A stretch of 43,113 nucleotides of DNA, taken from the NCBI RefSeq assembly GCF_015207265.1, contig NZ_JADEXE010000019.1, positions 1-43,113 on the forward strand, read 5' to 3'. This stretch comes from Nodosilinea sp. LEGE 07298. Its GTDB lineage: Bacteria > Cyanobacteriota > Cyanobacteriia > Phormidesmidales > Phormidesmidaceae. The notes below the pieces were generated by a model, which worked only from the letters and a program-made list of their open reading frames with translations, was not told the origin of the DNA and searched no databases. Shown in pieces: positions 7,893 to 16,487 of the stretch. The position numbers and the translations under genes are program-made. Every line of letters begins with the position of its first letter. Positions within the stretch are counted from its first letter, which is position 1.

Positions 7893-9680
7893 TTGACTCG
7901 ATCTCTGCACCGTTTGCCTTGGGTTGGCATTATTCCTGCCTTCTCAGCTATTTTTCCGATCCTGGTAGCCATTTCCTCGGCCAGGGCAAGGATGATCGAT
8001 CATTCCCGATCGCCCTATCCTGCACCCCAGCTGTTATCCCAGGCGAATCCGGAGTTGCCCCGCCTGCCGAACCAGCCGATTCCAGAAACGCCCCTACCGG
8101 ATCAACCGCTACCGCCTCTGCCGCCCCTGGAAGAACTGCTGCCCTCGGTTGAACCCCAGCCTCCTGAAAGCCCTCTGGAGGGGACGGATACCACCTTTTT
8201 CGTGGGAAACATTGACATTACGGGCAGTACCGTCTTTTCTCAAGCCGACTTTGCCGATCTCGTTGCGCCCTACCTAAACCGTCAGGTCAGCTTTAGCGAA
8301 CTGCTGGACCTGCGCTCTGCGATTACAGAACGCTACATCGCAGCCGGATACGTCACCTCTGGGGCGATCATTCCACCCCAAACCCTGGTTGACGATACGG
8401 TCACCGTTCAGGTGATCGAAGGGGAACTCGAAGACATCGTGGTTGCTGGCTTGAACCGCCTGAACCCCGCCTATGTGCGCAGCCGCATTGGGCTAGCCAG
8501 CAACCCACCCCTCAACATTGATCGGCTACTGGCGGGTCTGCAACGCCTACAGCTGAATCCTTTGATTGAGACGGTGGTGGCTGACTTACAGGCCGGGAGC
8601 AGGCCGAACGCCAGCATCCTGGTTGTTAACGTAGCCGAAGCAGATTCGTTTGCCGTCGATGTGAGTTTGGATAATTACGGTTTTCCCAGTGTCGGGGCTG
8701 GGCAGCGCCGCCTGCTTTTGAGCGAGGGTAATCTGGCGGGGTGGGGCGATCGCATCGCGCTGGAGTACGAAAACACCGACGGCAGCAATGAGATCGATGC
8801 CAGCTACACCCTGCCTGTCAGCCCTAACAACGATGCCCTACGCTTCAGGGCAGGCTACTCCAATAGCCGAGTGATTGATCCAAATTTTGATGTGCTGGAT
8901 ATTTCCTCCGACAGTTTCTACTACGAATTTGGCTATCGTCATTTCCTGATTGAAACCCCTACCGAAGAACTCACCCTGGGGCTCACCCTGTCTCATCAGC
9001 GAAACCAAACTTTCCTGGGCTTAGACAACATTGGCCCCTTCCCGCTGTCTCCCGGTGCCGATAGTCAGGGCATTACCCAGGTGACGGCCCTGCGGTTTTC
9101 TCAAGAATGGAGCCAGCGGAGTCAACACCATGTACTGGCCTTTCGGTCTCAATTTAGCTTTGGTCTGGATCTGCTCAACGCCACTCTCAACGATACCGGC
9201 CCTGATAGCCGCTTTCTTGCCTGGCGCGGGCAGGGGCAGTGGCTACAGCGCTTAGGTGCCGATACAGTTTTGCTCCTGCGGGGTGACGCTCAGCTAACCA
9301 CCGATGATCTGCTGTCGCAGGAAAAATTTGGCCTAGGCGGTGCCCTGAGCGTGCGCGGCTATCGACAAGATGCCCTGCTGCGCGACAATGGCATGCTGCT
9401 CTCGGCAGAGCTGCGATCGCCCATTGCCCGCATTCCAGAGCTGGATGGAACTTTGCAACTGATCCCTTTTCTGGATGCCGGATTGGCTTGGGACGCACAC
9501 ACAAACTCGCCGTCTGCCCCCAATACATTGATCAGCACTGGGTTAGGGCTGTTGTGGCAGCAGGGCGATAGCCTATCGATGCGACTCGATTTAGGCATTC
9601 CGCTTGTGCCGCTTGCCGAAGAGAGAAACGGGTTACAGGAGAGCGGCCTGTATGTTTCAGTCAGGTACATGCTTTTTTGA
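7893..9680 (+). CDS. ShlB/FhaC/HecB-type outer-membrane secretion pore (TpsB)
   Basis: 595 residues from TTG 7893, the only start available after an in-frame TGA at 7881. A hydrophobic N-terminus and a long Pro-rich linker (residues about 45-100) precede a POTRA_2 domain (FFVGNIDITGSTVFSQADF onward, about 105-185). A C-terminal beta-barrel follows, with the conserved lid-lock motif SVRGYRQ near 490 and a terminal Phe (RYMLF). Such proteins export a TpsA partner across the outer membrane (type Vb secretion). No filamentous-haemagglutinin-like TpsA is seen in the window; the adjacent CHAT-TPR protein is the only obvious partner. The barrel is confident; the cargo is not known. Confidence 0.92.
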   Translation: MTRSLHRLPWVGIIPAFSAIFPILVAISSARARMIDHSRSPYPAPQLLSQANPELPRLPNQPIPETPLPDQPLPPLPPLEELLPSVEPQPPESPLEGTDTTFFVGNIDITGSTVFSQADFADLVAPYLNRQVSFSELLDLRSAITERYIAAGYVTSGAIIPPQTLVDDTVTVQVIEGELEDIVVAGLNRLNPAYVRSRIGLASNPPLNIDRLLAGLQRLQLNPLIETVVADLQAGSRPNASILVVNVAEADSFAVDVSLDNYGFPSVGAGQRRLLLSEGNLAGWGDRIALEYENTDGSNEIDASYTLPVSPNNDALRFRAGYSNSRVIDPNFDVLDISSDSFYYEFGYRHFLIETPTEELTLGLTLSHQRNQTFLGLDNIGPFPLSPGADSQGITQVTALRFSQEWSQRSQHHVLAFRSQFSFGLDLLNATLNDTGPDSRFLAWRGQGQWLQRLGADTVLLLRGDAQLTTDDLLSQEKFGLGGALSVRGYRQDALLRDNGMLLSAELRSPIARIPELDGTLQLIPFLDAGLAWDAHTNSPSAPNTLISTGLGLLWQQGDSLSMRLDLGIPLVPLAEERNGLQESGLYVSVRYMLF

Positions 9681-9857
9681 GAAGACGTTGGTTTCTAGTT
9701 TCGCCTGGCAGAGCGACTCCGAGAAAGGAAGATTTTCGCCCTTCCGTTTCCCGTTTAAGGCCTGCCACAAGCGTTCGGGTTGTAGGATGGCCTGCAGTTC
9801 CATCAGGGCGGGTCGGATATTTCTTTAAGTGTATGGCTCTGCGCGGGAGAAGTAGAA

Positions 9858-10415
9858 ATGGCGAAAACTGAGCGGGAGAAGATGCTGACCTGTGAGCTGT
9901 ATCGGGCGGCGGATCCGGAGCTGGTGGCGCTGCGGCGGCTGACTCAGACCCAGTTGTATCGGTTTAATCACTCGCGGCCTGAAGAGATTGAGGTGCGGGA
10001 AGGGGTGGTGCGATCGCTTTTCCATGCGATCGGTCCCAACGTTGAGATTACGCCCCCGTTCTTCTGCGACTACGGCGGCCACATTCGCGCCGGTAAAAAC
10101 CTCTACATCAATGCCTACTGCACCATTCTCGACTGCAACTGGGTAACGCTGGGAGATGACGTGCTAATTGCGCCAAATGTGCAAATTTATACCGCGTACC
10201 ACCCCACCGACCCCGCAGTGCGACTGACGGGGTTAGAACTGGCGGCTCCCATCATCATCGGCAGCAACGTGTGGATTGGCGGCGGCGCGATTGTTTGCCC
10301 TGGGGTAACGATTGGCGACAACACCACCATTGGCGCGGGCAGCGTAGTGACAAAATCTATCCCCGCAAGTGTAGTGGCTGTGGGTAATCCCTGTAAGGTT
10401 GTTCGCAGTGTTTGA
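9858..10415 (+). CDS. maltose/galactoside O-acetyltransferase family (left-handed beta-helix)
   Basis: 185 residues, the usual length for Maa/LacA/NodL-type sugar O-acetyltransferases. The N-terminal Mac segment (EKMLTCELYRAADPEL) is followed by hexapeptide-repeat turns from about residue 70 to the end (IGSNVWIGGGAIVCPGVTIG). The catalytic-type His lies in TAYHPTDP at about 116. It transfers acetyl from acetyl-CoA to a sugar hydroxyl in the cytoplasm; the acceptor is not determinable. ATG 9858 follows GGGAGAAG. It stands 177 bases from the TpsB gene and 246 from the glucosidase gene. A link with the downstream GH13 sugar enzyme is possible but unproven. Confidence 0.93.
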   Translation: MAKTEREKMLTCELYRAADPELVALRRLTQTQLYRFNHSRPEEIEVREGVVRSLFHAIGPNVEITPPFFCDYGGHIRAGKNLYINAYCTILDCNWVTLGDDVLIAPNVQIYTAYHPTDPAVRLTGLELAAPIIIGSNVWIGGGAIVCPGVTIGDNTTIGAGSVVTKSIPASVVAVGNPCKVVRSV

Positions 10416-10565
10416 AACTGACCCTAGAGATCTGCTGATGCCGCTGACCCTAGTCATTGTGCTGGAGCCGCTAGTCCTGGGCTAAATCAACTCAATACGT
10501 GGGGCCTATCTCTACCCCTGTTAAGGTAAGCATTCTGCCTCACCAATGATTAGCCCAAGGTTAGA

Positions 10566-10597
10566 TGAAATTGTCCGCTGCCACAGTGACAATTTCA
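10566..10597. other. perfect 10-bp stem-loop before GH13 gene
   Basis: Arms TGAAATTGTC and GACAATTTCA pair perfectly around a 12-base loop. The element is about 150 bases after the acetyltransferase stop and 65 before the GH13 start. No T tract follows, so it could be a weak terminator for the upstream gene or an operator for the downstream one. Confidence 0.4.
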
Positions 10598-10607
10598 CCA
10601 AGGTGTT

Positions 10608-10637
10608 TTGACGTGATCACAGTAATCACGCTAAGAA
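10608..10637 (+). promoter_or_regulatory. candidate promoter with internal dyad for GH13 gene
   Basis: TTGACG at 10608-10613 and TAAGAA at 10632-10637 make a plausible -35/-10 pair at 18-base spacing. The dyad CGTGAT-N7-ATCACG (10612-10630) lies between them, where a repressor would act. Seen by eye only; no regulator is encoded next to it. Confidence 0.3.
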
Positions 10638-10661
10638 CAGAACTCAAGCAGAAGTGGGCCA

Positions 10662-12407
10662 ATGGTAAAAATTGCAGAAAAAACCTGGTGGCGCGTTCCG
10701 GTCATCAACCGCCGTAACTGGCAGTGGGAAACCCAAAACCAAGCGACTAAGGATGGCGAGTGGTGGCAAAACGCCGTCATTTATCAGATCTCACCCTGGA
10801 GTTTTTTAGATACCGATGGCGACGGCAAGGGCGACCTCAACGGCATTGTTGAGCGGCTTGACTACCTCGCCAGTTTGGGGGTAGATGCCCTTTGGCTGAC
10901 ACCCATTTACGAGTCGCCAATGAAAGACCTGGGCTACGACATCACCAACATGCGCAAGATTGGTGAGCCATTTGGCACAATGGAAGACTTTCAGCGCCTG
11001 CTAGATGTAGCCCACGCCATGAAGCTGAAGGTGATTATCGACCAGGTGTGGAACCATACCTCTGACCAGCACCCGTGGTTTCAGGAAAGCCGCTCTAGCC
11101 GCGACAATGCCAAGGCCGACTGGTACGTTTGGGCCGACCCCAAGCCCGACGGGTCTCCCCCGAATAACTGGCTCTCGTCGTTTACGGGTAAGTGCGCCTG
11201 GCAATGGAACGAGCCGCGCCAGCAGTACCGCTTGTCTAGCTTTTTAGACAGTCAGCCCGATCTAAATTGGCACAACGAAGAGGTTGTGGCAGCCATTTTA
11301 GAGCGGGCTAAATTTTGGCTCGACCTAGGTGTTGATGGCCTGCGGGTCGATGCCGTCAACTACTTTCTCCATGATGACCAGCTGCGCGACAATCCGCCCC
11401 GGCCCGAAGATGCTCCCCTGGCCGATGGCGTGCCCGTAGACAACCCGCTGAATAGCCAGATCTTGAAGTACAGCTTCAATCGGCCCGAAACCCTCGATCG
11501 CATTAAGCCAATTCGCCAGTTGGTAGATCAGTACCCCGGCGTGGTTACCCTGGGCGAAGTCACCCTGTGCGAAGACTCGATCGCCCTGGCTAGCCAGTAC
11601 ACTGCTGGCAAAGAGCGCCTGCACTTGGCCTACCAGAGCGGGCTGCTGGTGGCAGAGCCCATGACCGCTGAGCTGATGCGCGACATTCTGCAAAAGGTGG
11701 TAGACAACTTTGTCGATGGCGGTACCTGCTGGATTGTGGGCAACCACGATTACGGTCGGCTGCGCTGCCGCTGGACCGAAAAAGATGTCAACGGCAACCC
11801 CTACCCCGAGGCGTTCTACCACATGATGGCAGCGCTACTGCTGTCGCTACCGGGGGCGTTTTGTCTGTGGCAGGGCGATGAGCTGGGGCTGCCGGTGGCC
11901 GAAATTCCTGAAGATATTGCGCCTGAGCAGATCAAAGACCCCTTTGGCAAAACCCTCTACCCCGAAGTGGTGGGTCGAGACGGGTCGCGCACGCCCATGC
12001 CCTGGACTCCAGCAGCACCCTGCGGCGGGTTTACCACAGCCGAAAAGCCCTGGCTGCCCATTCCTGACGAGCATTTGGCTCGATCGGTCTACAATCAGCA
12101 TCGCGAGGCCGGGTCACTGCTGAATACCTGGCGGCGATTGCTGCACTGGCGCAAAAATCAGCCTGCCCTGGCCGCCGGTCACCTGGAAGGGCTGGTCGCA
12201 GAGGGTACAGTGTTGGCCTTTAGTCGCTACTACGGTGAGCAGCACCTGCTCTGCGTGTTCAACATCGGCGATGAACCGGCTCACTACGACCTGGCGGGCT
12301 ATGAGCGCTGTGAGGCGGTCAACCACTTGGCGTTTGATTTTAGCCTCGACGGCAACCAGGTGGTGCTGCCCCCCTACGGCGTCTTTTTTGCCTGCATTGA
12401 CCTGTGA
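10662..12407 (+). CDS. GH13 alpha-amylase family hydrolase (alpha-glucosidase/oligoglucosidase type)
   Basis: 581 residues, cytoplasmic (no signal peptide). The (beta/alpha)8 barrel shows all GH13 signature regions: DQVWNH at 127-132, GLRVDAV with nucleophile Asp230, LGEV with acid/base Glu299, and GNHDYGR with transition-state Asp363. The C-terminal 90 residues form the usual beta domain. DTDGDGKGDLNGI near 50-62 and the length suit alpha-glucosidases, oligo-1,6-glucosidases and related exo-acting enzymes rather than endo-amylases. It probably breaks down maltodextrins, sucrose- or trehalose-like glucosides; exact specificity is unresolved. Preceded by two dyads that may regulate it. An AI-2E-type membrane protein follows after 93 bases. 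Confidence 0.94.
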   Translation: MVKIAEKTWWRVPVINRRNWQWETQNQATKDGEWWQNAVIYQISPWSFLDTDGDGKGDLNGIVERLDYLASLGVDALWLTPIYESPMKDLGYDITNMRKIGEPFGTMEDFQRLLDVAHAMKLKVIIDQVWNHTSDQHPWFQESRSSRDNAKADWYVWADPKPDGSPPNNWLSSFTGKCAWQWNEPRQQYRLSSFLDSQPDLNWHNEEVVAAILERAKFWLDLGVDGLRVDAVNYFLHDDQLRDNPPRPEDAPLADGVPVDNPLNSQILKYSFNRPETLDRIKPIRQLVDQYPGVVTLGEVTLCEDSIALASQYTAGKERLHLAYQSGLLVAEPMTAELMRDILQKVVDNFVDGGTCWIVGNHDYGRLRCRWTEKDVNGNPYPEAFYHMMAALLLSLPGAFCLWQGDELGLPVAEIPEDIAPEQIKDPFGKTLYPEVVGRDGSRTPMPWTPAAPCGGFTTAEKPWLPIPDEHLARSVYNQHREAGSLLNTWRRLLHWRKNQPALAAGHLEGLVAEGTVLAFSRYYGEQHLLCVFNIGDEPAHYDLAGYERCEAVNHLAFDFSLDGNQVVLPPYGVFFACIDL

Positions 12408-12500
12408 ATCGACCATCGGCTCGGCGTAATGTGACCCGCGATCGCACCCCTGGCGCAATGCCCCCAACCCTGACCCAGAGCACTATGGAGCAGTGACCCC

Positions 12501-13541
12501 ATGAACATAGATCGAACCAGCCTGAGCCAGGCCCAAAGCCGATTGGTGCCCATCTTGCTGATTATCATTGCGGTCATTCTTATGGTGCAGGCGCTGCGCA
12601 TGACGCGCCCGGTCACGATGCCGATCGCCTTTGCCTTTTTTATTGCGGTGATTGCTCACCCGCTGCAGACCTGGCTAGAGCGCTATGTTCCTAAATGGCT
12701 GGCCATGGTAGGGGTACTGGTAGTGCTGGGCGCAGTAGTCGGGTTGTTTGTGGGGGCCGTCGAACTCAGTCTAGAACTCGTTGCGCCCAAGCTGCCGCAG
12801 TATGGCGATCGCCTGCAATCCCTGGCCCAAACCGTGCAAACCTGGTTGAGCAACCACGGGCTGCCCACCGGCGGCAGCCCTTCCGATCGGACGATTTCAC
12901 AACTGACGCAGCGTGCGGTGGGCGGGGTGCAGTCGGTAGTGGGAGCCTTTAGCCTGCTGATTTTGGTAGCGTCGTTCTTAGCACTGCTGCTGCTGGAGGT
13001 GGGTAAATACCGCGATCGCACCCAGCGCGCCTTCCCCGATGGGGCGGGCGACCACATCATTCACGCCGTGACGAGCATGGGGAAAAAGCTGCGCCGCTAC
13101 TTTTTGGTCGTTGCCTTCACCAGCCTGATCACGGGCGTTTTGACCTCGATCTGGTGTTTAGTGCTGGGAGTAGGGCTAGCCTTTGTGTGGGGATTGCTGG
13201 CCTTTGTACTCAACTTTATTCCAACCCTAGGATCCCTGATTGCAGCGATCGTTCCAGCTCTAGTAGCGACGCTGTTCCAAGGCCCCGCCATTGGTGCGGC
13301 TACCCTAGCAGGCCTGGCGGTGGTTCAAACGATTTTGGGCAACTTTGTCGACCCCAAACTACAGGGCAAGTACCTCAAACTATCGCCGTTTGTCGCTCTG
13401 CTGTCGATTGTGTTTTGGGGCTGGGTGTGGGGCATCCCTGGTGCTTTTATCGGCGTACCGATGACCGCCGCCGTGATGCTGTTTGCCAACGAGTTTAAGT
13501 CGAGTCGGCCCATTGCCATCATGCTGGGCGGCAGCGATTAG
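12501..13541 (+). CDS. AI-2E transporter family (PerM/UPF0118) membrane protein
   Basis: 346 residues with about eight hydrophobic segments in the PerM arrangement. Two N-terminal TM helices are followed by a soluble helical stretch (about 85-145), then C-terminal TM helices with the family motifs FVLNFIPTLGS near 236-246 and NFVDPKLQGKYLKLSP near 280-295, and the terminal IPGAFIGVPMTA. Family members have been linked to autoinducer-2 export, Na+/H+ antiport or unknown efflux; the substrate here cannot be inferred. ATG 12501 follows GGAGCAGTGACCCC. It may be co-transcribed with the GH13 gene. Confidence 0.9.
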   Translation: MNIDRTSLSQAQSRLVPILLIIIAVILMVQALRMTRPVTMPIAFAFFIAVIAHPLQTWLERYVPKWLAMVGVLVVLGAVVGLFVGAVELSLELVAPKLPQYGDRLQSLAQTVQTWLSNHGLPTGGSPSDRTISQLTQRAVGGVQSVVGAFSLLILVASFLALLLLEVGKYRDRTQRAFPDGAGDHIIHAVTSMGKKLRRYFLVVAFTSLITGVLTSIWCLVLGVGLAFVWGLLAFVLNFIPTLGSLIAAIVPALVATLFQGPAIGAATLAGLAVVQTILGNFVDPKLQGKYLKLSPFVALLSIVFWGWVWGIPGAFIGVPMTAAVMLFANEFKSSRPIAIMLGGSD

Positions 13542-13743
13542 AGAAATGCTCTGGCGCTGATCAGCCGCCTAGTAGACTGTCAAGCCAAGGCCATAGTCGC
13601 CTAACTTGCACCGTCGAGTACCCGTGTGAGGGTAGATGGCCGCGCCGGGACCCGGTTCAGCCCATCAAACTGTCCCTAAAAAGATAGAGGCCAAACGCGA
13701 TCGCGATCGCTAAGGTACGGGCAGTACTGTTTTGTTAAGAACT

Positions 13744-14553
13744 ATGAACAACCCTTCGGCAGACAAGCGCCCCTTTATCGATCGGGGTACGGGGTCGCCT
13801 ACCCTAGTGTTTTTGCACTATTTCAGCGGCGCTGCGGTCAGTTGGTCATGGGTCATCGAGGCACTGCAGTCAGAGTTTCGCTGTGTAGCCCTCGATTTAC
13901 CGGGGTTTGGCCAACAGATGCCCCTACCTCAGCCCTCCCTGGCTACCTACAGCACTTTTGTTACCGAGGCCCTGAACGCTTTAGATATTAAACAGTGTAT
14001 TTTAATTGGGCACTCCATGGGCGGCAAAATTGCCCTTCAGGTCGCCAGCAGTACCATTGCTCAAGACCTGCAACAGGTGGTGCTGATTGCACCGTCCCCG
14101 CCGACCCAAGAGCCCATGCCTGAGGACGAGCGGCAGCGGCTGCTGCAAAACCACCCCAGCCCCGATAACGCCGCTACTACCGTCGATAGCGGCACCCAGC
14201 AGCCTCTCTCTGAACCGCAGCGATCGACAGCCATTCAGACCCACATGCGGGCGGCAGACTCGGCCTGGCGCTGGTGGCTACTAGAGGGCATGAACCACTC
14301 GATCGCCGATCGGCTCGATCGCATTCAAGTCCCTGTTACCGTGGTGGCATCTGAAGATGATCCGGTGATTTCTTTCGACACCATCCAGCAGGAGGTGCTG
14401 GATCTAATTCCGCAGGCCCAGTTGGTCAAGCTAGTCGGCCTCGGCCATCTGACGCCTCTAGAAGATCCCGATGCAGTAGCTGAAATTATTCGACAAATAG
14501 CCTACGCTACCCCGGCGGCAGACGCCCGCGATCGATCCGTGTCGGTTCGATAA
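13744..14553 (+). CDS. alpha/beta-hydrolase fold protein
   Basis: About 269 residues from ATG 13744; a TTG at 13732 would add four. The fold is complete: HYFSGAAVSW oxyanion region, nucleophile elbow GHSMGG, acid residue near VVASEDDPV and catalytic His in GLGHLTPLEDP. Closest in feel to small cytoplasmic esterases and haloperoxidase-like hydrolases. No signal peptide is seen; the substrate is unknown. The upstream 190 bases contain overlapping HIP1 copies (13698-13711). A perfect hairpin at 14641-14664 lies between its end and the convergent small gene. Confidence 0.9.
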   Translation: MNNPSADKRPFIDRGTGSPTLVFLHYFSGAAVSWSWVIEALQSEFRCVALDLPGFGQQMPLPQPSLATYSTFVTEALNALDIKQCILIGHSMGGKIALQVASSTIAQDLQQVVLIAPSPPTQEPMPEDERQRLLQNHPSPDNAATTVDSGTQQPLSEPQRSTAIQTHMRAADSAWRWWLLEGMNHSIADRLDRIQVPVTVVASEDDPVISFDTIQQEVLDLIPQAQLVKLVGLGHLTPLEDPDAVAEIIRQIAYATPAADARDRSVSVR

Positions 14554-14640
14554 GGCTCTTGGCAAAAGAGCGTGAGATAGACCAGCTACCAGGAGACCCA
14601 GGCCATGGAACCGAGAGTTACGGTGATCATGGGGTGTTGC

Positions 14641-14664
14641 CCACCACTCTGAGTAGAGTGGTGG
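14641..14664. terminator. perfect hairpin between convergent genes
   Basis: CCACCACTCT gagt AGAGTGGTGG is a perfect 10-bp stem with a 4-base loop. It is placed 87 bases after the hydrolase stop and 33 bases past the end of the minus-strand small gene. It probably acts for both strands despite lacking a T tract. Confidence 0.55.
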
Positions 14665-14697
14665 ATTGATTGCATAGGTGCGATCGCGGCGGCCTGT

Positions 14698-14934
14698 TTA
14701 CTCGGTGGGGGTAATGCGGCGGGTCATCACGCTGATGTATTCGCCGCTGCGCCCGGTGGGGATGGGGTCGATCCAGCCGATGCGATCGCAGTAGCGCAAG
14801 ACTTCCATGCGGTTGATGGCTTCGACCAGGGCGCTGTAGTCACCGAGCAGAATGTGGCAGAGCTTGTCGGGCTGGTAAGTGGGCAGCCGAAAGCTGGGGG
14901 GGAGGTTGGGCTCCCCGGTGGATGGGTTAAACAT
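14698..14934 (-). CDS. small conserved-looking hypothetical protein
   Basis: 78 residues, not recognised. ATG at 14934 is preceded by GGAGATACCCGTA, a good ribosome site, and codon use matches the neighbours, so I take it as real. It is soluble, with a Pro-rich N-terminus (EPNLPPSFRLPTYQPDK), one helical segment (LVEAINRMEVLRYCDRIGW) and two cysteines. It runs convergent to the alpha/beta hydrolase with a hairpin in between. Confidence 0.6.
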   Translation of the reverse strand: MFNPSTGEPNLPPSFRLPTYQPDKLCHILLGDYSALVEAINRMEVLRYCDRIGWIDPIPTGRSGEYISVMTRRITPTE

Positions 14935-15484
14935 TACGGGTATCTCCGTTTTCGGGTAAGAAAACGAGGAATGGTCTAGCTTTGTCCCAAAATGAAGGTG
15001 AAAAAGACGCTAGATCCTAGAATGAATCCAGGTTATCGCCAGCTTACCGCGCTAAATTGGGATGACTTAGGGGATTTGAGGAGTTCCAGCTCCTCTCTTC
15101 CCCGCCCAGAGTAATTCTCCGTGGCAAAGCGTAGTACAGTAAGCCCGTTAGGAGTGTGCCAAAGAAAACTCGTAAATAGCCTGGTAATTGCAAGACGTTA
15201 AAAATGTCAGATTTATTGAACGAATTGCGATAAGCCTTAAGCATTGTGATGATCGCCCTCGCCTTCGAGGTATGAGAATTCAAATTTCGGATGTGCTCGA
15301 TCTGATTCAGCGAGGCTGAGCGCTGAGGAGTTTTTAGAATATTTACTCGTAACTTGGGTTAATGCTCACCTGTCACCTCTAATCGCGACTTGGGTAACAA
15401 TAAGATTTCAAGCAGGTTTTGCTACATTATTTTTTAGTATAATGAATAAAGCTTGCTGAATTGAGAAGTAAACATTAATTAGCT
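14935..15484. other. 550-base spacer, no confident gene
   Basis: Base composition shifts here from GC-rich to AT-rich, marking the left edge of an accessory patch. A minus-strand frame at 15044-15283 (79 codons, TTG start, no ribosome site, one hydrophobic stretch) could be a relic but is not supported. The right end carries the likely promoter of the RusA-like gene. Confidence 0.5.
15438..15443 (+). promoter_or_regulatory. -10 element upstream of RusA-like gene
   Basis: A consensus TATAAT preceded by TTAG lies 42 bases before the RusA-like ATG, within an AT-rich stretch. No good -35 at standard spacing is visible. Confidence 0.35.
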
Positions 15485-16177
15485 ATGTCAAAAGAAAAAT
15501 GGGATAGAAATAGGTCGCTTCTTTCTCCTGGTGAACTAGAAATAGTTATCAACGAAAATCCGGTTTCACTTCAAGCGAGCCGGAGAAGAAAGGATATTGT
15601 AACGTCAGCAATTCACAAAATTACAAGCAAGTGTGAATTCATACTAACCGATGACGTTCAAATCTATATTGAATGGTGGATTCATGAGCAAGATAGATAT
15701 GAAAGTGACTCATCAGCTGATGTGGACAACATAATAAAGCCTATACTAGATGCTATTTCTGGCCCAGATGGAATCCTTATAGATGACTGTCAAGTTCAAG
15801 CTGTTGATTGCAGATGGCTAGACTTCTTTAGTGTGGAACAAAAGATAAATATCAGAATTAAAATGTTTGATCGAGATGGATGGCTACTAAAAGACGGGCT
15901 CTTTTTTGTCCATATGGGAAATGGCTTATGTTATCCCACGTGGATGGACAAAGAAAACCCTGAAAACACTTTATCAGTCGTCGAACAAATGGAAATAATG
16001 CTTTTGTCTAGGGATAAAGTATTGGATAAAAAAGGAGATTATTATTTAGCAAGGGGGCTGATGTCGGTTCAGAGAATATTTCACATTTCTCGAGCGAAAG
16101 GTTTTCCGATTTTCAAAATTGAAGAGATAAAGGGAGAAATTGGAGCAATGATAGAAAAACAAAAATCAAAAAAATAA
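15485..16177 (+). CDS. RusA-family Holliday junction resolvase with C-terminal extension
   Basis: 230 residues. The RusA catalytic layout is clear: DVDN (Asp79, Asp81), Lys85 in IIKPILDAI, then GPDGILIDDCQV with Asp100/Asp101. These correspond to the metal-binding acidic residues and essential lysine of RusA. RusA itself is about 120 residues; this protein carries some 110 extra C-terminal residues, partly charged helix (FKIEEIKGEIGAMIEKQKSKK at the end), that I do not recognise. RusA proteins are typically phage- or plasmid-borne. Here there is no phage gene, but the gene is AT-rich relative to its neighbours and abuts a toxin-antitoxin pair, pointing to horizontal transfer. Confidence 0.8.
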   Translation: MSKEKWDRNRSLLSPGELEIVINENPVSLQASRRRKDIVTSAIHKITSKCEFILTDDVQIYIEWWIHEQDRYESDSSADVDNIIKPILDAISGPDGILIDDCQVQAVDCRWLDFFSVEQKINIRIKMFDRDGWLLKDGLFFVHMGNGLCYPTWMDKENPENTLSVVEQMEIMLLSRDKVLDKKGDYYLARGLMSVQRIFHISRAKGFPIFKIEEIKGEIGAMIEKQKSKK

Positions 16178-16250
16178 ACAGTGCCTGTTAGTATTGACGC
16201 ATAGCAAGTTAAGTTATTTTTGATTTTACTGTAAGGCAGGAGGGCAAAGA

Positions 16251-16487
16251 ATGACACTAGAATCTTCGATTTTGAACAACATTCATAAGCTGCCGGAACC
16301 AATTCAGCAGTCTGTACTGCTCTATACAGAGTTTTTGGTCAGCCGCTATGCCAAAGACTCTGCTGAGATTGGAGAAGATGCGGAGCCTCAGAACCTTCGC
16401 CTAGCAGGTTCTATGAAAGGAACCTTTGTATTGCCATTGCCCGATAATTTCGACGAACCCTTAGAAGAGTTTGAGGAATATATGTAA
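16251..16487 (+). CDS. VapB-like antitoxin (DUF2281 type)
   Basis: 78 residues. The N-terminus (LPEPIQQSVLLYTEFL) is the short helical segment typical of DUF2281-type antitoxins, and the acidic C-terminus (NFDEPLEEFEEYM) is the usual toxin-wrapping tail. ATG 16251 follows a strong AGGAGGG ribosome site. Its TAA stop overlaps the ATG of the PIN toxin by one base (TAATG), the classic coupled order. It should neutralise the toxin and repress the shared promoter. Confidence 0.85.
   Translation: MTLESSILNNIHKLPEPIQQSVLLYTEFLVSRYAKDSAEIGEDAEPQNLRLAGSMKGTFVLPLPDNFDEPLEEFEEYM

Noticed and set aside
9604-9871. Two overlapping plus-strand frames between TpsB and the acetyltransferase
   Set aside because: Both overlap real genes out of phase and show no protein-like features.
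10612-10630. CRP-like binding site upstream of GH13
   Set aside because: The half-sites GTGA and TCAC are 9 bases apart rather than the 6 of a CRP site.
15044-15283. 79-codon minus-strand frame with a hydrophobic stretch
   Set aside because: TTG start without a ribosome site; I could not tie it to any family. Possibly a relic, but unsupported.
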